Of a stretch of DNA of 64,000 nt, positions 53,163-63,408 are shown piece after piece (within the stretch, counting starts at the first letter, position 1; the number at the start of each line of letters is the position of its first letter). The stretch comes from an uncultured Sphingomonadaceae bacterium. GTDB lineage: Bacteria; Pseudomonadota; Alphaproteobacteria; Sphingomonadales; Sphingomonadaceae. The notes beneath the pieces are model-generated. The model ran no database searches. It saw only the letters and a program-made list of their open reading frames with translations, and was not told the DNA's origin. Made by a program: the position numbers and the translations under genes. The stretch spans positions 1,054,001-1,118,000 of the forward strand of contig CANMQE010000001.1 in NCBI GenBank assembly GCA_947499975.1, written 5' to 3'.

Positions 53163-53813
53163 CTAGTCTGTCGCCAAGACCTTCTCGATGGCGGTCGTCA
53201 CCTCGTCGATGGTGGTCATGCCATCCACGCGCTGCACCAGTTCCTGCTGTTCATAATACGGCAGGATAGGAGCGGTCTTGGCGCGGTACTCCTGCATGCG
53301 CGTGCGCACGGTTTCCTCCGTGTCATCAGGGCGCCGCTTGAACTCGGTCGAGCCGCACTTGTCGCAAACGCCTTCCTTTTCCGGAAGCTTGTGGCGATCG
53401 TGATAGCCCTCGCCGCAATTGGCACAGGTGAAACGGCCAGTAACCCTGTCGACCAGGGCTTCTTCGTCCACGACCAGTTCGATCACGTGATGAAGCTTGC
53501 GGCCATGCTTCGACAGAAGCTCATCAAGCGCCACGGCCTGGGCTTCGGTGCGGGGATAGCCATCGAAGATCGCGCCCACATCCTTGCCCATTGCGGCAAG
53601 CTCGGCGTCGATCAGGGCGGAGACGATCTCGTCCGAGACCAGCTCGCCGCGATCCATCACTTCCTTGGCCCTGATGCCGACCGGCGTCTGCGCCTTCACC
53701 GCGGCGCGCAGCATGTCGCCAGTGGAAAGCTGGCGCATGCCGTGATGCTCGACAAGGTTGGAGGACTGCGTGCCCTTGCCCGCGCCCGGAGGCCCCAGAA
53801 GGATGATATTCAT
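53163..53813 (-). CDS. adk: Adenylate kinase
   Basis: This 216-residue long-type enzyme has the P-loop GPPGAGKGTQ at residues 7-16 and DGYPRT. Its LID domain carries two CxxC pairs (CANC and CDKC), so it probably holds a structural zinc. It balances AMP, ADP and ATP. It lies in the classical position after secY. Confidence 0.98.
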   Translation of the reverse strand: MNIILLGPPGAGKGTQSSNLVEHHGMRQLSTGDMLRAAVKAQTPVGIRAKEVMDRGELVSDEIVSALIDAELAAMGKDVGAIFDGYPRTEAQAVALDELLSKHGRKLHHVIELVVDEEALVDRVTGRFTCANCGEGYHDRHKLPEKEGVCDKCGSTEFKRRPDDTEETVRTRMQEYRAKTAPILPYYEQQELVQRVDGMTTIDEVTTAIEKVLATD

Positions 53814-53855
53814 GAAAACGCAAATCCCCTCTTCGAAAAGGTTGCCGCTGCAGCT

Positions 53856-55220
53856 TTAGCGCATGCGGCCCTTCAGTTTGGCCTTCTTGATCAGATCGCC
53901 ATACTGGTGTGCCAGCAGGTGCGACTGGATCTGGCTGATCGTGTCGACGGTGACGTTCACCACAATCAGCAGGCTGGTGCCGCCAAGGAACAGCGGCAGA
54001 CCGGTTTGCGCGATACCCCATTCCGGGATGATGCAGACGGCCGTCAGGTAAATGGCACCCACCACGGTGATGCGGGTCAGCACATAGTCGAGATAGTCGG
54101 CAGTTCGCTTACCCGGACGGATACCGGGGATGAAGCCGCCATTCTTCTTCAGATTGTCAGCCGTGTCCTCCGGATTGAAGACGACTGCGGTGTAGAAGAA
54201 GGCGAAGAACATGATGCCGATACCGTAGAGCAGCATGTAGAGCGGCTGCCCGTGCGCCAGATACTGGTTCAACGTCACGATGACGCTGCCCCAGGTGCTG
54301 GTGGTATCCACCGAGTTGCCGGCGAACTGCGTGATCGTCAGTGGCAGCAGCAGCAGCGAACTGGCGAAGATCGGCGGGATCACACCGGCGGTGTTGAGCT
54401 TGAGCGGCAGGTGCGAACGGTCTGCCTGCATCCCGCCGCGCTGCGTAGCGCGCTTGGGATACTGGATCAGCAGGCGCCGCTGCGCCCGCTCGAAGAAACA
54501 GATGACGAGGATCAGCACCACCACCATGACGATCAGGCCGCCGATCAGCACACCGCTGATGGAACCAGTGCGACCGCCTTCGAACAGGTTCGCCGTGAAA
54601 GTCGGGAACTGGGCGACGATGCCCGCCATGATGATGAGTGAAACGCCATTGCCGATACCGCGCGCGGTGATCTGCTCACCCAGCCACAGCAGGAACATGG
54701 TGCCGCCAACCAGGTTGATCACGGCCACGATGCGGAACATCATGCCGGGGTCCACCACGGCCTGCAGACCGCTCTGGGCGCCGTAGGCTTCGAGGCCGCT
54801 GGCCAGGAACCAGCCCTGGATCGCGCACAGGAATACCGTGCCATAGCGGGTATACTGGTTGAGCTTCTTGCGCCCTGCCTCGCCTTCCTTCTTCAGCGCC
54901 ATCAGGCTGGGATGCAGCGATGCAGCCAGCTGAATGACGATGGAAGCGGTGATGTAGGGCATGACGCCCAGCGCGATCAGGCTCATCCGCTCCAGCGAAC
55001 CGCCGGAAAACATGTTGAACATGTCGAGGATGCCACCGCGCGTCTGGTCGTACAGCGTCTCCAGGATCAGCGGATTGACGCCCGGAAGCGGCACGAAGCT
55101 GAGGAAACGGAAAACGATCAGTGCACCGATGGTGAACCAGATACGCTGCTTCAGCTCGGTAGCCTTGCTGAAGTTGGAGAAGCTCAGCGAGCTTGCGATA
55201 TTGTCGGCGCGGGATGCCAT
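53856..55220 (-). CDS. secY: Protein translocase subunit SecY
   Basis: This 454-residue protein has ten transmembrane helices. Landmarks are RIWFTIGALIVFRFLSFVPLPGV at helix 1, the FNMFSGGSLERMS plug region, and GFIPGIRPGKRTADYL in the cytoplasmic loop that contacts ribosomes and SecA. It forms the main protein-export channel. It follows rplO by 103 bases. Confidence 0.98.
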   Translation of the reverse strand: MASRADNIASSLSFSNFSKATELKQRIWFTIGALIVFRFLSFVPLPGVNPLILETLYDQTRGGILDMFNMFSGGSLERMSLIALGVMPYITASIVIQLAASLHPSLMALKKEGEAGRKKLNQYTRYGTVFLCAIQGWFLASGLEAYGAQSGLQAVVDPGMMFRIVAVINLVGGTMFLLWLGEQITARGIGNGVSLIIMAGIVAQFPTFTANLFEGGRTGSISGVLIGGLIVMVVVLILVICFFERAQRRLLIQYPKRATQRGGMQADRSHLPLKLNTAGVIPPIFASSLLLLPLTITQFAGNSVDTTSTWGSVIVTLNQYLAHGQPLYMLLYGIGIMFFAFFYTAVVFNPEDTADNLKKNGGFIPGIRPGKRTADYLDYVLTRITVVGAIYLTAVCIIPEWGIAQTGLPLFLGGTSLLIVVNVTVDTISQIQSHLLAHQYGDLIKKAKLKGRMR

Positions 55221-55323
55221 GAGAAATCTAAATCCTGGTGTTTGGCGCCGGTCCCTCCCGGCTCAGGAAGGCTAGATAGGGAAGCGCGGGCTCGATGTCG
55301 AACCCGCGCGCCCCCTTTTTCGA

Positions 55324-55851
55324 TTATTCGGCGTTCTTCGCGGCCTTGTTGGCCTCGCGACGGTCAGCCTTCTTCTCGTGCTCGGGCTTGCCCTTGTCGA
55401 TCACGTCGACCTTGCCGCCAGCCTTCTCGACTGCCTCGACGGCAGATTTCGACGCGCCAGCCACCTTGAAGGTCACCTTGGCCGAGATCTCACCCTTGGC
55501 AAGAAGGCGCACGCCGTCCTTGCCGCCGCGTGCCACACCGGCAGCCTTCAGTGCTTCGTGGTCCACGGTGGACTTGGCGTCCAGCTTGCCATTGTCGATC
55601 AGTTTCTGGATCTGGCCGAGGTTGACCTCGGCATAGTCCTTGCCGAACGGGTTGTTGAACCCACGCTTCGGCAGACGCATGTGAAGCGGCATCTGGCCGC
55701 CTTCGAAGCCCTTGATGGCCACGCCGGAACGGCTCTTCTGGCCCTTCTGGCCACGACCGGAGGTCTTGCCCTTGCCGGAGCCGATGCCACGGCCAACACG
55801 CATGCGACCCTGACGGGCGCCCTCGTTGTCACGGATTTCGTTGAGTTTCAT
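55324..55851 (-). CDS. rplO: 50S ribosomal protein L15
   Basis: This 175-residue protein has the glycine-rich start [24 protein letters not shown] (key part [15 protein letters not shown]), then [17 protein letters not shown]. It ends with a Lys/Ala/Glu-rich tail ([19 protein letters not shown]) that makes it longer than E. coli L15 (144). It binds 23S rRNA during late assembly. Confidence 0.98.
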   Translation of the reverse strand: MKLNEIRDNEGARQGRMRVGRGIGSGKGKTSGRGQKGQKSRSGVAIKGFEGGQMPLHMRLPKRGFNNPFGKDYAEVNLGQIQKLIDNGKLDAKSTVDHEALKAAGVARGGKDGVRLLAKGEISAKVTFKVAGASKSAVEAVEKAGGKVDVIDKGKPEHEKKADRREANKAAKNAE

Positions 55852-55954
55852 AATTCGGCACTCGCTTTCGCTGTTTTCGCGCTGTTGAAATGGAAGCGGC
55901 CCGCTACGTCAGCGGGCCACGACCGTCAAATTGTTTTGCCAATCGCGGCGGACC

Positions 55955-56134
55955 TTAGTCCTCCACGATCTCCACGAGGTGCGGGACCTTGGCCAGCGCG
56001 CCGCGAACTTCAGCGGTATCCTGGCGCTCAACAACCTTATGCATCTTGTTGAGACCAAGACCGATGAGGATCTTGCGCTGGCTTTCGGGGCGACGGATCG
56101 GCGAGCCGATCTGCTTGATCTTGATGGTAGCCAT
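55955..56134 (-). CDS. rpmD: 50S ribosomal protein L30
   Basis: This 59-residue protein, translated directly from the minus strand, begins [19 protein letters not shown] and has [18 protein letters not shown], followed by a C-terminal VEIVED. These are the L30 hallmarks. It lies between rpsE (6 bases upstream) and rplO, its classical place. Confidence 0.97.
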   Translation of the reverse strand: MATIKIKQIGSPIRRPESQRKILIGLGLNKMHKVVERQDTAEVRGALAKVPHLVEIVED

Positions 56135-56140
56135 CTTGTC

Positions 56141-56941
56141 TTACTCCGTGATCGCTTCGGCTTCGGCCTGGGCCTCGGCTTCGCTCACCTGGCCGCCACG
56201 ACCCAGCAGGTCTGCAACCTTCTTGCCGCGACGCTGCGCAACCGACTTCGGCGACGACTGGTTGCCCAGTCCGTCAAAGGTGGCGCGGATCATGTTGTAG
56301 GGGTTTGACGTGCCGACCGACTTCGTCACCACGTCGGAAACACCCAGCGCCTCGAACACGGCACGCATCGGGCCGCCGGCGATGATGCCGGTACCAGCAG
56401 GTGCCGAACGCACCACAACCCGGCCTGCGCCGAAGTGGCCCTTGCCATCGTGATGGAGGGTACGACCTTCCTTCAGCGGCACGCGGATCATCTTCTTCTT
56501 AGCAGCGGCAGTCGCCTTGTTGATGGCTTCAGGCACTTCGCGAGCCTTGCCGTGGCCGAAGCCCACGCGGCCCTTGCCGTCACCCACCACGACCAGCGCG
56601 GCGAAACCGAAGCGCTTACCGCCCTTCACCACCTTCGCAACGCGGTTGATGTGGACGAGCTTTTCGATCAGCTCCTCGCCATCATCGTCACCGCGGCCAC
56701 CGCGACGATCGTCACGGCCACCACGACCGCGGCCACGGCCACGATTATCGTCGCGGCCACCACGACCCCCGCCGCCGCCACCGCGTCCACCGCGAGCGTT
56801 GTCGCGGGTACGGGCATTGCCGTCGTCGGCCTGGGCCGGAGACTGGTTCTCAGCAGCTTCGGTCGTTGCCATCGTCGGTGTCGGGGTCGAGCCCTCGTTG
56901 GTCACCTTGGTTTCTTCGGTGTTGTTTTCGTCAGCCATCAT
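56141..56941 (-). CDS. rpsE: 30S ribosomal protein S5 with RG-rich N-terminal extension
   Basis: This S5 has 266 residues, against about 167 in E. coli. The conserved part starts at about residue 88 ([25 protein letters not shown]) and includes [21 protein letters not shown]. Before it lies an acidic Thr/Glu segment (1-45) and an Arg/Gly/Asp tract at 50-84 resembling RGG boxes. A short acidic tail ([11 protein letters not shown]) ends the protein. S5 helps set decoding accuracy and mRNA entry. The extension could contact RNA near the entry channel, which is inferred. Two adjacent ATGs (56941 and 56938) overlap the rplR stop. Confidence 0.96.
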   Translation of the reverse strand: MMADENNTEETKVTNEGSTPTPTMATTEAAENQSPAQADDGNARTRDNARGGRGGGGGGRGGRDDNRGRGRGRGGRDDRRGGRGDDDGEELIEKLVHINRVAKVVKGGKRFGFAALVVVGDGKGRVGFGHGKAREVPEAINKATAAAKKKMIRVPLKEGRTLHHDGKGHFGAGRVVVRSAPAGTGIIAGGPMRAVFEALGVSDVVTKSVGTSNPYNMIRATFDGLGNQSSPKSVAQRRGKKVADLLGRGGQVSEAEAQAEAEAITE

Positions 56942-57285
56942 CAGAACTCCAGCCCGCCTTCGCGCGCGGCATCGGCCAGCGCCTTGACGCGGCCATGGAA
57001 CAGGAACCCGCCGCGATCGAACACGACAGTCGTCACGCCGGCCTTCTTCGCGGCCTCCGCAATATCGCTGCCCACCTTTTTGGCGGCATCGACATTTGCA
57101 CCCGAACCATCGGCGCCCAGCGTGCTGGCTGCGGCAACGGTGCGGCCATCGGAATCGTCGATGATCTGCGCATAGATATGCTGGCCGGTGCGGTGCACGG
57201 ACAGCCGCGGCTTGTCGCCCGAACGCTTGCGGAGCGCAGTGCGCACCCGGCGGCGGCGACGTTCAAAGAGGGAAAGCTTTGCCAT
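56941..57285 (-). CDS. rplR: 50S ribosomal protein L18
   Basis: This 114-residue protein starts [15 protein letters not shown] and has [17 protein letters not shown] and a C-terminal [23 protein letters not shown], the 5S-rRNA-binding L18 signature. I chose the ATG at 57285; the frame open to 57324 runs into rplF. Its stop overlaps the rpsE start. Confidence 0.97.
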   Translation of the reverse strand: MAKLSLFERRRRRVRTALRKRSGDKPRLSVHRTGQHIYAQIIDDSDGRTVAAASTLGADGSGANVDAAKKVGSDIAEAAKKAGVTTVVFDRGGFLFHGRVKALADAAREGGLEF

Positions 57286-57286
57286 C

Positions 57287-57820
57287 TTACTTCTTCTTTC
57301 CTTCCTTGCGGAAGATATACTCACCGCGATACTTCACGCCCTTGCCCTTGTAGGGCTCAGGCTTGCGCCATTCGCGGATCTCTGCAGCGAACTGCCCGAC
57401 CTTCTGCTTGTCGATGCCCGAAATCTCGACCGTGGTCTGATCGGGCGTCTTCACATCGATGCCCTCGGGCACGTCCAGATCGACATCGTGGCTGAAACCG
57501 AGCTGAAGCTTGAGCTTCTTGCCCTGTGCCTGCGCACGATAACCGACGCCGGAAATCTCGAGCGTCTTGGAGAAGCCTTCGCTCACACCATCGACGAGGT
57601 TCTGCACCAGCGTGCGGTGCATGCCCCAGAACTGACGCGCTTTCTGCGTCTTGTTGATGGGGTTGACCTGGATTTCCTCGCCCTCGATCTTGTACTCGAT
57701 CAGGTCGATCATGGTCATGGAGAGCTCACCCTTGGGGCCCTTCACGGAGAGGGTCTTGCCCTCTGTCTTGGCGGTCACTCCGCTGGGAAGCGCCACCGGC
57801 CTTTTGCCAATGCGGCTCAT
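57287..57820 (-). CDS. rplF: 50S ribosomal protein L6
   Basis: This 177-residue protein starts [15 protein letters not shown] and ends with the L6 signature [16 protein letters not shown]. It has two homologous RNA-binding halves. Its start overlaps the rpsH stop by one base, so the two are translationally coupled. Confidence 0.98.
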   Translation of the reverse strand: MSRIGKRPVALPSGVTAKTEGKTLSVKGPKGELSMTMIDLIEYKIEGEEIQVNPINKTQKARQFWGMHRTLVQNLVDGVSEGFSKTLEISGVGYRAQAQGKKLKLQLGFSHDVDLDVPEGIDVKTPDQTTVEISGIDKQKVGQFAAEIREWRKPEPYKGKGVKYRGEYIFRKEGKKK

Positions 57821-58215
57821 CAGAATACCTCCGCAAGCACTTCGCCGCCGACGTTTTCGGTGCGTGCTTCGTTATCCGAAAGCACGCCCTTCGGCGTCGA
57901 GACGATGGTGATGCCAAGGCCGTTGCGCACCGCCGGCAGCTCTTTGCTACCAGAGTAGATACGACGGCCCGGCTTGGAGACGCGGGCAACATGCTTGATC
58001 GCAGGTTCGCCCTCGAAATACTTCAGTTCGATACGCAATGCGGGGTGCTTGCCGCTCGCGTCCTCGGAGAAGCCACGGATGTAGCCTTCACGCTGGAGGA
58101 CTTCGAGAACGTTCGCACGCAGCTTGGATGCAGGCGACAGGACGGAATCCTTCTTGGCCTGCTGGCCGTTGCGGATGCGGGTGAGCATATCACCCAGGGG
58201 ATCGGTCATAGCCAT
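57820..58215 (-). CDS. rpsH: 30S ribosomal protein S8
   Basis: This 131-residue protein starts [18 protein letters not shown] and ends [24 protein letters not shown], diagnostic of S8. In E. coli S8 represses the spc operon by binding its mRNA; whether that applies here cannot be seen from the sequence. Confidence 0.98.
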   Translation of the reverse strand: MAMTDPLGDMLTRIRNGQQAKKDSVLSPASKLRANVLEVLQREGYIRGFSEDASGKHPALRIELKYFEGEPAIKHVARVSKPGRRIYSGSKELPAVRNGLGITIVSTPKGVLSDNEARTENVGGEVLAEVF

Positions 58216-58226
58216 CTATCGGTTCC

Positions 58227-58532
58227 TCACCAGCTCGACTTGGTCACGCCCGGAATCAGGCCCTTGTTGGCCAGGTTCCGGAGTTCGATGCGGTTAAGCC
58301 CGAACTTGCGGTAGTAGCCGCGCGGGCGGCCGGTGGTGGTGCAGCGGTTGCGCACACGGGTGGGGTTCGCATTACGCGGAAGTTCGGCCATCTTCAGGCG
58401 CGCCATGAGCCGCTCGGTATCATCGAGCGATTCATCGTCGGCGATAGCCTTCAGCTTCGCGTACTTCTCTGCGTACTTCTTGACGAGCTGCTTGCGCTTC
58501 TCGTTCTTGTTGATGGAACTCAGTTTCGCCAT
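58227..58532 (-). CDS. rpsN: 30S ribosomal protein S14
   Basis: This 101-residue S14 is of the zinc-free type, ending [19 protein letters not shown], with [12 protein letters not shown] before it but no paired CxxC motifs. It lies between rplE and rpsH as in the standard spc order. Confidence 0.98.
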   Translation of the reverse strand: MAKLSSINKNEKRKQLVKKYAEKYAKLKAIADDESLDDTERLMARLKMAELPRNANPTRVRNRCTTTGRPRGYYRKFGLNRIELRNLANKGLIPGVTKSSW

Positions 58533-58575
58533 TGGACTTAAGCTCTCTCTTGCTTTGTCAGTTCAAGAAAACGGC

Positions 58576-59154
58576 TCACGCCGCTTCCTTATCTTCGGCC
58601 TCTTCAGCCGGGAACGGGAACCCGAACAGGCGCAGCAGTTCGCGCGCTTCTTCGTCGGTCTTTGCGGAAGTGGTGACGATGATGTCCATGCCACGCACCT
58701 TGTCGATCTGGTCGTAGCTGATCTCCGGGAAGATGATCTGCTCCTTGATGCCCATGGCGTAATTGCCATTGCCATCGAAGCTCTTCGGATTCAGCCCGCG
58801 GAAGTCGCGGATGCGGGGCATTGCGATGGTCACCAGACGGTCAAGGAATTCGAACATGCGGTCACGGCGCAGGTTAACCTTGCAACCGATTGGCATGCCA
58901 TCGCGCAGCTTGAACTGTGCAATCGACTTCTTGGCCTTGGTGATCACCGGCTTCTGCCCGGCAATACGTTCCATTTCCTCGGCAGCGGTCTGGACCTTCT
59001 TCTTGTCCTGGCTCGCTTCGCCGACGCCCATATTGAGCGTGATCTTTTCAAGACGAGGAACTTCGAGAGCGTTCTTGTAGCCGAACTTCTCGGTCATCGC
59101 CTTGGCGATCTCGTCGTGGTACTTCTTCTTCAGACGGGGCGTATAATCAGCCAT
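58576..59154 (-). CDS. rplE: 50S ribosomal protein L5
   Basis: This 192-residue protein has [24 protein letters not shown] and [11 protein letters not shown], the L5 motifs; it binds 5S rRNA. The ATG at 59154 overlaps the rplX end by eight bases. The C-terminal residues (EEAEDKEAA) form an acidic tail beyond the E. coli end. Confidence 0.97.
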   Translation of the reverse strand: MADYTPRLKKKYHDEIAKAMTEKFGYKNALEVPRLEKITLNMGVGEASQDKKKVQTAAEEMERIAGQKPVITKAKKSIAQFKLRDGMPIGCKVNLRRDRMFEFLDRLVTIAMPRIRDFRGLNPKSFDGNGNYAMGIKEQIIFPEISYDQIDKVRGMDIIVTTSAKTDEEARELLRLFGFPFPAEEAEDKEAA

Positions 59155-59467
59155 CGATAGTCTCCCCGGACTTGACGGCAACGCGCACCTTCTTCCCGTC
59201 CTTTTCTTCGAAACGGACGCGGGTGGGCTTGCCATCCTTGGGATCTGCAACAGCGACCTTTGCGATCGCCATCGGGGCGGGCACGCGGTCGATGCCGCCC
59301 TGCGGATTTGCCTGGCTGGGCTTGCGATGACGGGTCATCACATTCACACCCTCGACGACGACCTTGCCATCCTTGGGCATGACCTTCTGGACAGTGCCGG
59401 TCTGGCCCTTGTCCTTGCCCGAGAGCACGACGACCGTGTCGCCCTTCTTGATCTTAGCGGATGCCAT
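59147..59467 (-). CDS. rplX: 50S ribosomal protein L24
   Basis: This 106-residue protein has a KOW motif near the N-terminus ([18 protein letters not shown]) and [19 protein letters not shown]. It is an early assembly protein. The start overlaps the rplN stop by one base and its end overlaps rplE. Confidence 0.97.
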   Translation of the reverse strand: MASAKIKKGDTVVVLSGKDKGQTGTVQKVMPKDGKVVVEGVNVMTRHRKPSQANPQGGIDRVPAPMAIAKVAVADPKDGKPTRVRFEEKDGKKVRVAVKSGETIDG

Positions 59468-59835
59468 CAGAGCACCTCCGGAGCCAGCGAGATGATCTTC
59501 ATGAAGCCCTTGCCGCGAAGTTCGCGGACGACCGGGCCGAAGATACGAGTGCCGATAGGCTCTTCCTGCTTGTTCACGAGAACCGCGGCATTGCTGTCGA
59601 AGCGGATCACGCTGCCGTCGGGACGACGAACGTCCTTACGGGTACGCACGATCACCGCACGGTGAACGTCGCCCTTCTTCACGCGAGCGCGCGGCTGGGC
59701 TTCCTTTACGGAAACCACGATCACATCGCCGACAGACGCGGTACGACGCTTAGACCCGCCCAGCACCTTGATGCACTGGACGCGCTTAGCGCCGCTGTTG
59801 TCCGCGACGTCGAGATTGGATTGCATCTGGATCAT
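59467..59835 (-). CDS. rplN: 50S ribosomal protein L14
   Basis: This 122-residue protein starts [19 protein letters not shown], the invariant L14 N-terminus, and has [20 protein letters not shown]. It is followed immediately by rplX. The 72-base gap upstream to rpsQ holds no gene. Confidence 0.98.
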   Translation of the reverse strand: MIQMQSNLDVADNSGAKRVQCIKVLGGSKRRTASVGDVIVVSVKEAQPRARVKKGDVHRAVIVRTRKDVRRPDGSVIRFDSNAAVLVNKQEEPIGTRIFGPVVRELRGKGFMKIISLAPEVL

Positions 59836-59907
59836 CGATCCGGTTCCTTCTCTTGGCTTGCCGGGACGCCCCTGTTTTTCTCAGGTGCCCGGCAGTTCCT
59901 ACGTCAA

Positions 59908-60210
59908 TTAATCGGCTGTGCCGGGGGTTGCTTCGGCGACTTCGAGGTCGGCCTCCACGGCGGTGCCACGGCTGGCGACGAGACGGTCCTTTACCGCCCA
60001 GGTCTTGGTCTTGGAAACCGGCTTGGTCTCCTCGATGCGAACCTTGTCACCAACGACATATTCGTTCTGCTCGTCGTGAGCGTGATACTTCTTCGAACGC
60101 TTGATGATCTTGCCGTAAAGCGGGTGCTTCACGCGGCGTTCGACCAGCACGGTCACGGTCTTGTCGGTCTTGTCGGAGGTGACAGTCCCGGTCAGGATAC
60201 GCTTGGGCAT
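59908..60210 (-). CDS. rpsQ: 30S ribosomal protein S17
   Basis: This 100-residue protein has [20 protein letters not shown] and [19 protein letters not shown], the S17 core, followed by a C-terminal extension (about residues 80-100). It binds 16S rRNA early in assembly. Confidence 0.97.
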   Translation of the reverse strand: MPKRILTGTVTSDKTDKTVTVLVERRVKHPLYGKIIKRSKKYHAHDEQNEYVVGDKVRIEETKPVSKTKTWAVKDRLVASRGTAVEADLEVAEATPGTAD

Positions 60211-60220
60211 TGTCTACTCC

Positions 60221-60451
60221 TTACGCTTTCGCTGCTTCGGATTGAGCGCTCTTTGCGCGTTCACCCTGAAGCGTCTTGATGCGCGCGATCTGGCGACGGA
60301 CTTCCTTGACGCGGGCCGGGCCTTCCAACTGGTTGGTGGCGGCCTGGAAGCGCAGGTTGAACTGCTCTTTCTTGAGCATGGTCAGCGCTTCGGTCAGCTG
60401 GTCGTCAGTCTTGGTGCGCAGGTCTTCGGTGTTGCTCTTGTTGTCAGCCAT
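60221..60451 (-). CDS. rpmC: 50S ribosomal protein L29
   Basis: This 76-residue two-helix protein has [20 protein letters not shown] and [14 protein letters not shown], characteristic of L29 at the tunnel exit. The start overlaps the rplP stop by one base. Confidence 0.97.
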   Translation of the reverse strand: MADNKSNTEDLRTKTDDQLTEALTMLKKEQFNLRFQAATNQLEGPARVKEVRRQIARIKTLQGERAKSAQSEAAKA

Positions 60452-60885
60452 TATTCGCCTCCCAGGTGCGAGGTGTCGCCGAAACGAGCGATGACCTTGG
60501 TCTTGATCGGCAGCTTCATGGCAGCACGCTCGAAAGCGAGTGCGGCCACCGGGCCGGGTACACCATCGAGTTCGAACAGGATACGGCCGGGCTTTACGCG
60601 GGCGGCCCAGTATTCGACGGAACCCTTGCCCTTACCCTGACGGACTTCGGCAGGCTTCTTGGAAACCGGCACGTCCGGGAAGACGCGGATCCAGAGACGG
60701 CCCTGACGCTTCATCGCACGCGTGATGGCACGACGAGCGGCTTCGATCTGGCGAGCGGTGATACGCTCGGGCTCGAGAGCCTTGAGACCGTAGGCGCCGA
60801 AGTTCAGCGTGGTGCCGCCCTTGGCATCGCCATGGATCTTGCCCTTGAAGGCCTTGCGGTACTTGGTCTTTTTCGGTTGCAGCAT
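60451..60885 (-). CDS. rplP: 50S ribosomal protein L16
   Basis: This 144-residue protein starts [15 protein letters not shown] and has the [21 protein letters not shown] region, diagnostic of L16. It organises the A-site tRNA region of the large subunit. It has normal length and position after rpsC. Confidence 0.98.
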   Translation of the reverse strand: MLQPKKTKYRKAFKGKIHGDAKGGTTLNFGAYGLKALEPERITARQIEAARRAITRAMKRQGRLWIRVFPDVPVSKKPAEVRQGKGKGSVEYWAARVKPGRILFELDGVPGPVAALAFERAAMKLPIKTKVIARFGDTSHLGGE

Positions 60886-60896
60886 GATTCTTTACC

Positions 60897-61592
60897 TCAA
60901 CGAGCCGGGCGGACGCCGGACGTCTGCGATTCCATCATCAGGCGATCCTGCGAGGTCGGGTCATGACCCAGGATCTCACCCTTGAAGACCCACACCTTGA
61001 TGCCGATGATGCCATAGGCGGTCAGCGCCTCGGCTTCGGCATAGTCGATGTTGGCGCGCAGCGTATGCAGCGGCACGCGGCCTTCACGATACTGTTCGAC
61101 ACGGGCGATTTCCGCACCGCCAAGTCGACCGCCGCACATGATCTTGATGCCTTCGGCACCCAGACGCATCGCCGACTGCATCGCGCGCTTCATGGCACGA
61201 CGGAAGGCAACGCGGCGGATCAGCTGATCGGCAATACCCTGGGCGACGAGCTTGGCGTCGATTTCGGGCTTGCGGATTTCGACGATGTTCAGCTTCACTT
61301 CGCTGTCGGTCATCGTGGCGAGCCTGGCGCGCAGCTTCTCGATGTCCGCGCCCTTCTTGCCGATGATGACACCGGGGCGGGCAGCGAAGATCGAAACGCG
61401 GCAAAGCTTTGCCGGACGCTCGATCACCACCTTCGAGATCGCTGCCTGGGGCAGGCTCGAAATGATGTGCTTGCGGATCTCGATGTCTTCCTTGAGCAGC
61501 TTGGCATAGTCGCCACCTTCGGCGTACCAGCGACTGTCCCAGGTGCGGTTGATCTGCAGACGCAGACCGATCGGATTGCTCTTATGACCCAT
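60897..61592 (-). CDS. rpsC: 30S ribosomal protein S3
   Basis: This 231-residue protein starts [21 protein letters not shown] and contains the KH domain with [17 protein letters not shown] later [22 protein letters not shown] is the S3 C-terminal signature. It lines the mRNA entry tunnel. I chose the ATG at 61592; the upstream open frame belongs to rplV. Confidence 0.98.
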   Translation of the reverse strand: MGHKSNPIGLRLQINRTWDSRWYAEGGDYAKLLKEDIEIRKHIISSLPQAAISKVVIERPAKLCRVSIFAARPGVIIGKKGADIEKLRARLATMTDSEVKLNIVEIRKPEIDAKLVAQGIADQLIRRVAFRRAMKRAMQSAMRLGAEGIKIMCGGRLGGAEIARVEQYREGRVPLHTLRANIDYAEAEALTAYGIIGIKVWVFKGEILGHDPTSQDRLMMESQTSGVRPAR

Positions 61593-61593
61593 C

Positions 61594-61971
61594 TTACGCC
61601 TCTTCTGCTTCGCGTACGACGATCCGCAGCCGACTGAACGGCTTGAGGATGCGCGTGGACTTGCCACGGCCGCGCGTTGCGAACCGCTTCATGGTGATCG
61701 ACTTGCCGACCGATGCCTCGGCGACGACGAGTGCGTCGACGTCGAGATCGTGGTTGTTCTCGGCGTTGGCGATTGCCGATGCGAGCACCTTCGATGCATC
61801 ACGAGCCATCGCGCGCTTGGAGAAAGAGAGGATGTTCATCGCCTCTTCCGCCTTCTTGCCGCGGATCAGCGCGGCCACGAGGTTCAGCTTCTGAGCCGAG
61901 CCACGAATGGTCGTGCCCACAGCCAGCGCCTCGTTTTCCGCCACGCGGCGGGGAGCCTTAGCCTTAGCCAT
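61594..61971 (-). CDS. rplV: 50S ribosomal protein L22
   Basis: This 125-residue protein has [18 protein letters not shown] and the tunnel-lining hairpin near [17 protein letters not shown]. It starts overlapping the rpsS stop by one base. The loop is a known site of macrolide-resistance mutations in the family. Confidence 0.97.
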   Translation of the reverse strand: MAKAKAPRRVAENEALAVGTTIRGSAQKLNLVAALIRGKKAEEAMNILSFSKRAMARDASKVLASAIANAENNHDLDVDALVVAEASVGKSITMKRFATRGRGKSTRILKPFSRLRIVVREAEEA

Positions 61972-62246
61972 TATCGCTTACCCTTCTTGTCGGCAGCGTG
62001 ACCCGGGAAGCTGCGCGTGGGCGCAAATTCACCAAGCTTGTGACCGACCATTTCCTCGTTGACCGAGACGGGCACGAACTTGTGCCCGTTGTAGACGTTG
62101 AACGTCAGGCCGACAAAATCGGGCAGGATCGTCGAACGGCGCGACCAGGTCTTGATCGGCTTGGTGTTGTTCGCTTCCTGCGCTTCCTGCGCCTTCTTGA
62201 GAAGGCTCAGCTCGACAAACGGACCTTTCCAGACGGAACGTGCCAT
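61971..62246 (-). CDS. rpsS: 30S ribosomal protein S19
   Basis: This 91-residue protein starts [16 protein letters not shown] and has [22 protein letters not shown] and [13 protein letters not shown], the S19 motifs. It lies in the subunit head with S13. Confidence 0.98.
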   Translation of the reverse strand: MARSVWKGPFVELSLLKKAQEAQEANNTKPIKTWSRRSTILPDFVGLTFNVYNGHKFVPVSVNEEMVGHKLGEFAPTRSFPGHAADKKGKR

Positions 62247-62252
62247 GGTGCC

Positions 62253-63089
62253 TTACCTCTTCTTCTTCGCGTGACGCGAACGGATAATCATCTTGTCCGT
62301 CTGCTTGTTCTTACGGGTACGGGCGCCCTTGGTCGGCTTGCCCCACGGAGTAACCGGATGACGGCCACCGCTGGTGCGGCCTTCACCACCACCGTGCGGG
62401 TGGTCGACCGGGTTCTTGGCGACACCGCGCGTCAGGGGCTTGATGCCCATGTGACGGCGACGACCGGCCTTGCCCAGGTTCTGGTTCTGGTTGTCGGGGT
62501 TCGAAACCGCGCCAACCGTGCCCATGCAATCGGCACGCAGATAACGCTGCTCGCCGCTGTTGAGACGTACGATAACCATGCCGCGGTCACGACCGACCAG
62601 CTGCACGTAGGTGCCTGCCGAACGGGCGATCTGGCCGCCCTTGCCCGGCTTCATCTCCACATTGTGGATGATGGTGCCGACGGGCATCTGGCCCAGCAGC
62701 ATCGCGTTACCCGGCTTCGTGTCGACCTTCTCGCCGGCGACGACCTTGTCACCCGGAGCGAGACGGTTGGGCGCGATGATGTAGGACTGCTCGCCGTCCT
62801 CATACTTGATCAGCGCGATGAAAGCGGTGCGGTTGGGATCGTATTCGATCCGCTCCACGGTTGCTTCCATGTCCCACTTGCGACGCTTGAAGTCGATGAA
62901 GCGGTACTTCTGCTTGTTACCGCCGCCCTTGCCGCGCGAGGTAACATGGCCCTTGTTATTGCGGCCACCGGTCTTGCGCTTGCCCTCGGTCAACGACTTG
63001 ACCGGTCCACCCTTGTGGAGACCAGTCTTGTCGACCAGGACGAGGCCGCGGCGCGCCGGGCTTGTCGGATTATATGTTTTCAGTGCCAT
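62253..63089 (-). CDS. rplB: 50S ribosomal protein L2
   Basis: This 278-residue protein starts [17 protein letters not shown] and has HRFID-type [13 protein letters not shown] and the C-terminal [21 protein letters not shown], where the conserved His supports peptidyl transfer. It has normal length and position after rplW. Confidence 0.98.
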   Translation of the reverse strand: MALKTYNPTSPARRGLVLVDKTGLHKGGPVKSLTEGKRKTGGRNNKGHVTSRGKGGGNKQKYRFIDFKRRKWDMEATVERIEYDPNRTAFIALIKYEDGEQSYIIAPNRLAPGDKVVAGEKVDTKPGNAMLLGQMPVGTIIHNVEMKPGKGGQIARSAGTYVQLVGRDRGMVIVRLNSGEQRYLRADCMGTVGAVSNPDNQNQNLGKAGRRRHMGIKPLTRGVAKNPVDHPHGGGEGRTSGGRHPVTPWGKPTKGARTRKNKQTDKMIIRSRHAKKKR

Positions 63090-63093
63090 CGGA

Positions 63094-63408
63094 TCAGCCC
63101 ACGCCTTCGGTGATGTCGATCGGGTCCTGACCCTCGGCGAGGGTCACGATTGCCTTCTTTTCGTCTGAACGCTTGTAGGGCTTGCCACGCCAGCGCTTGG
63201 TCTTGCCCTTCGAAACGATCGTGTTCACGCTCTTCACCTTGCGATCGAAGAGAGCCTCGATGGCTTCCTTGATCTGCGGCTTCGTCGCATCGTTCGCCAC
63301 CTTGAAAACAACAGCGTTGTTCTCGGAGAGCAACGTCGCCTTCTCGGTGATGTGCGGAGCGAGGATCACGTCGTAGTGACGTGCATCAACTGCGTCTTTC
63401 TTAGCCAT
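63094..63408 (-). CDS. rplW: 50S ribosomal protein L23
   Basis: This 104-residue protein has [15 protein letters not shown] and [19 protein letters not shown], the L23 core. It forms the docking site for trigger factor and SRP at the tunnel exit. It overlaps the rplD stop by eight bases. Confidence 0.97.
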   Translation of the reverse strand: MAKKDAVDARHYDVILAPHITEKATLLSENNAVVFKVANDATKPQIKEAIEALFDRKVKSVNTIVSKGKTKRWRGKPYKRSDEKKAIVTLAEGQDPIDITEGVG

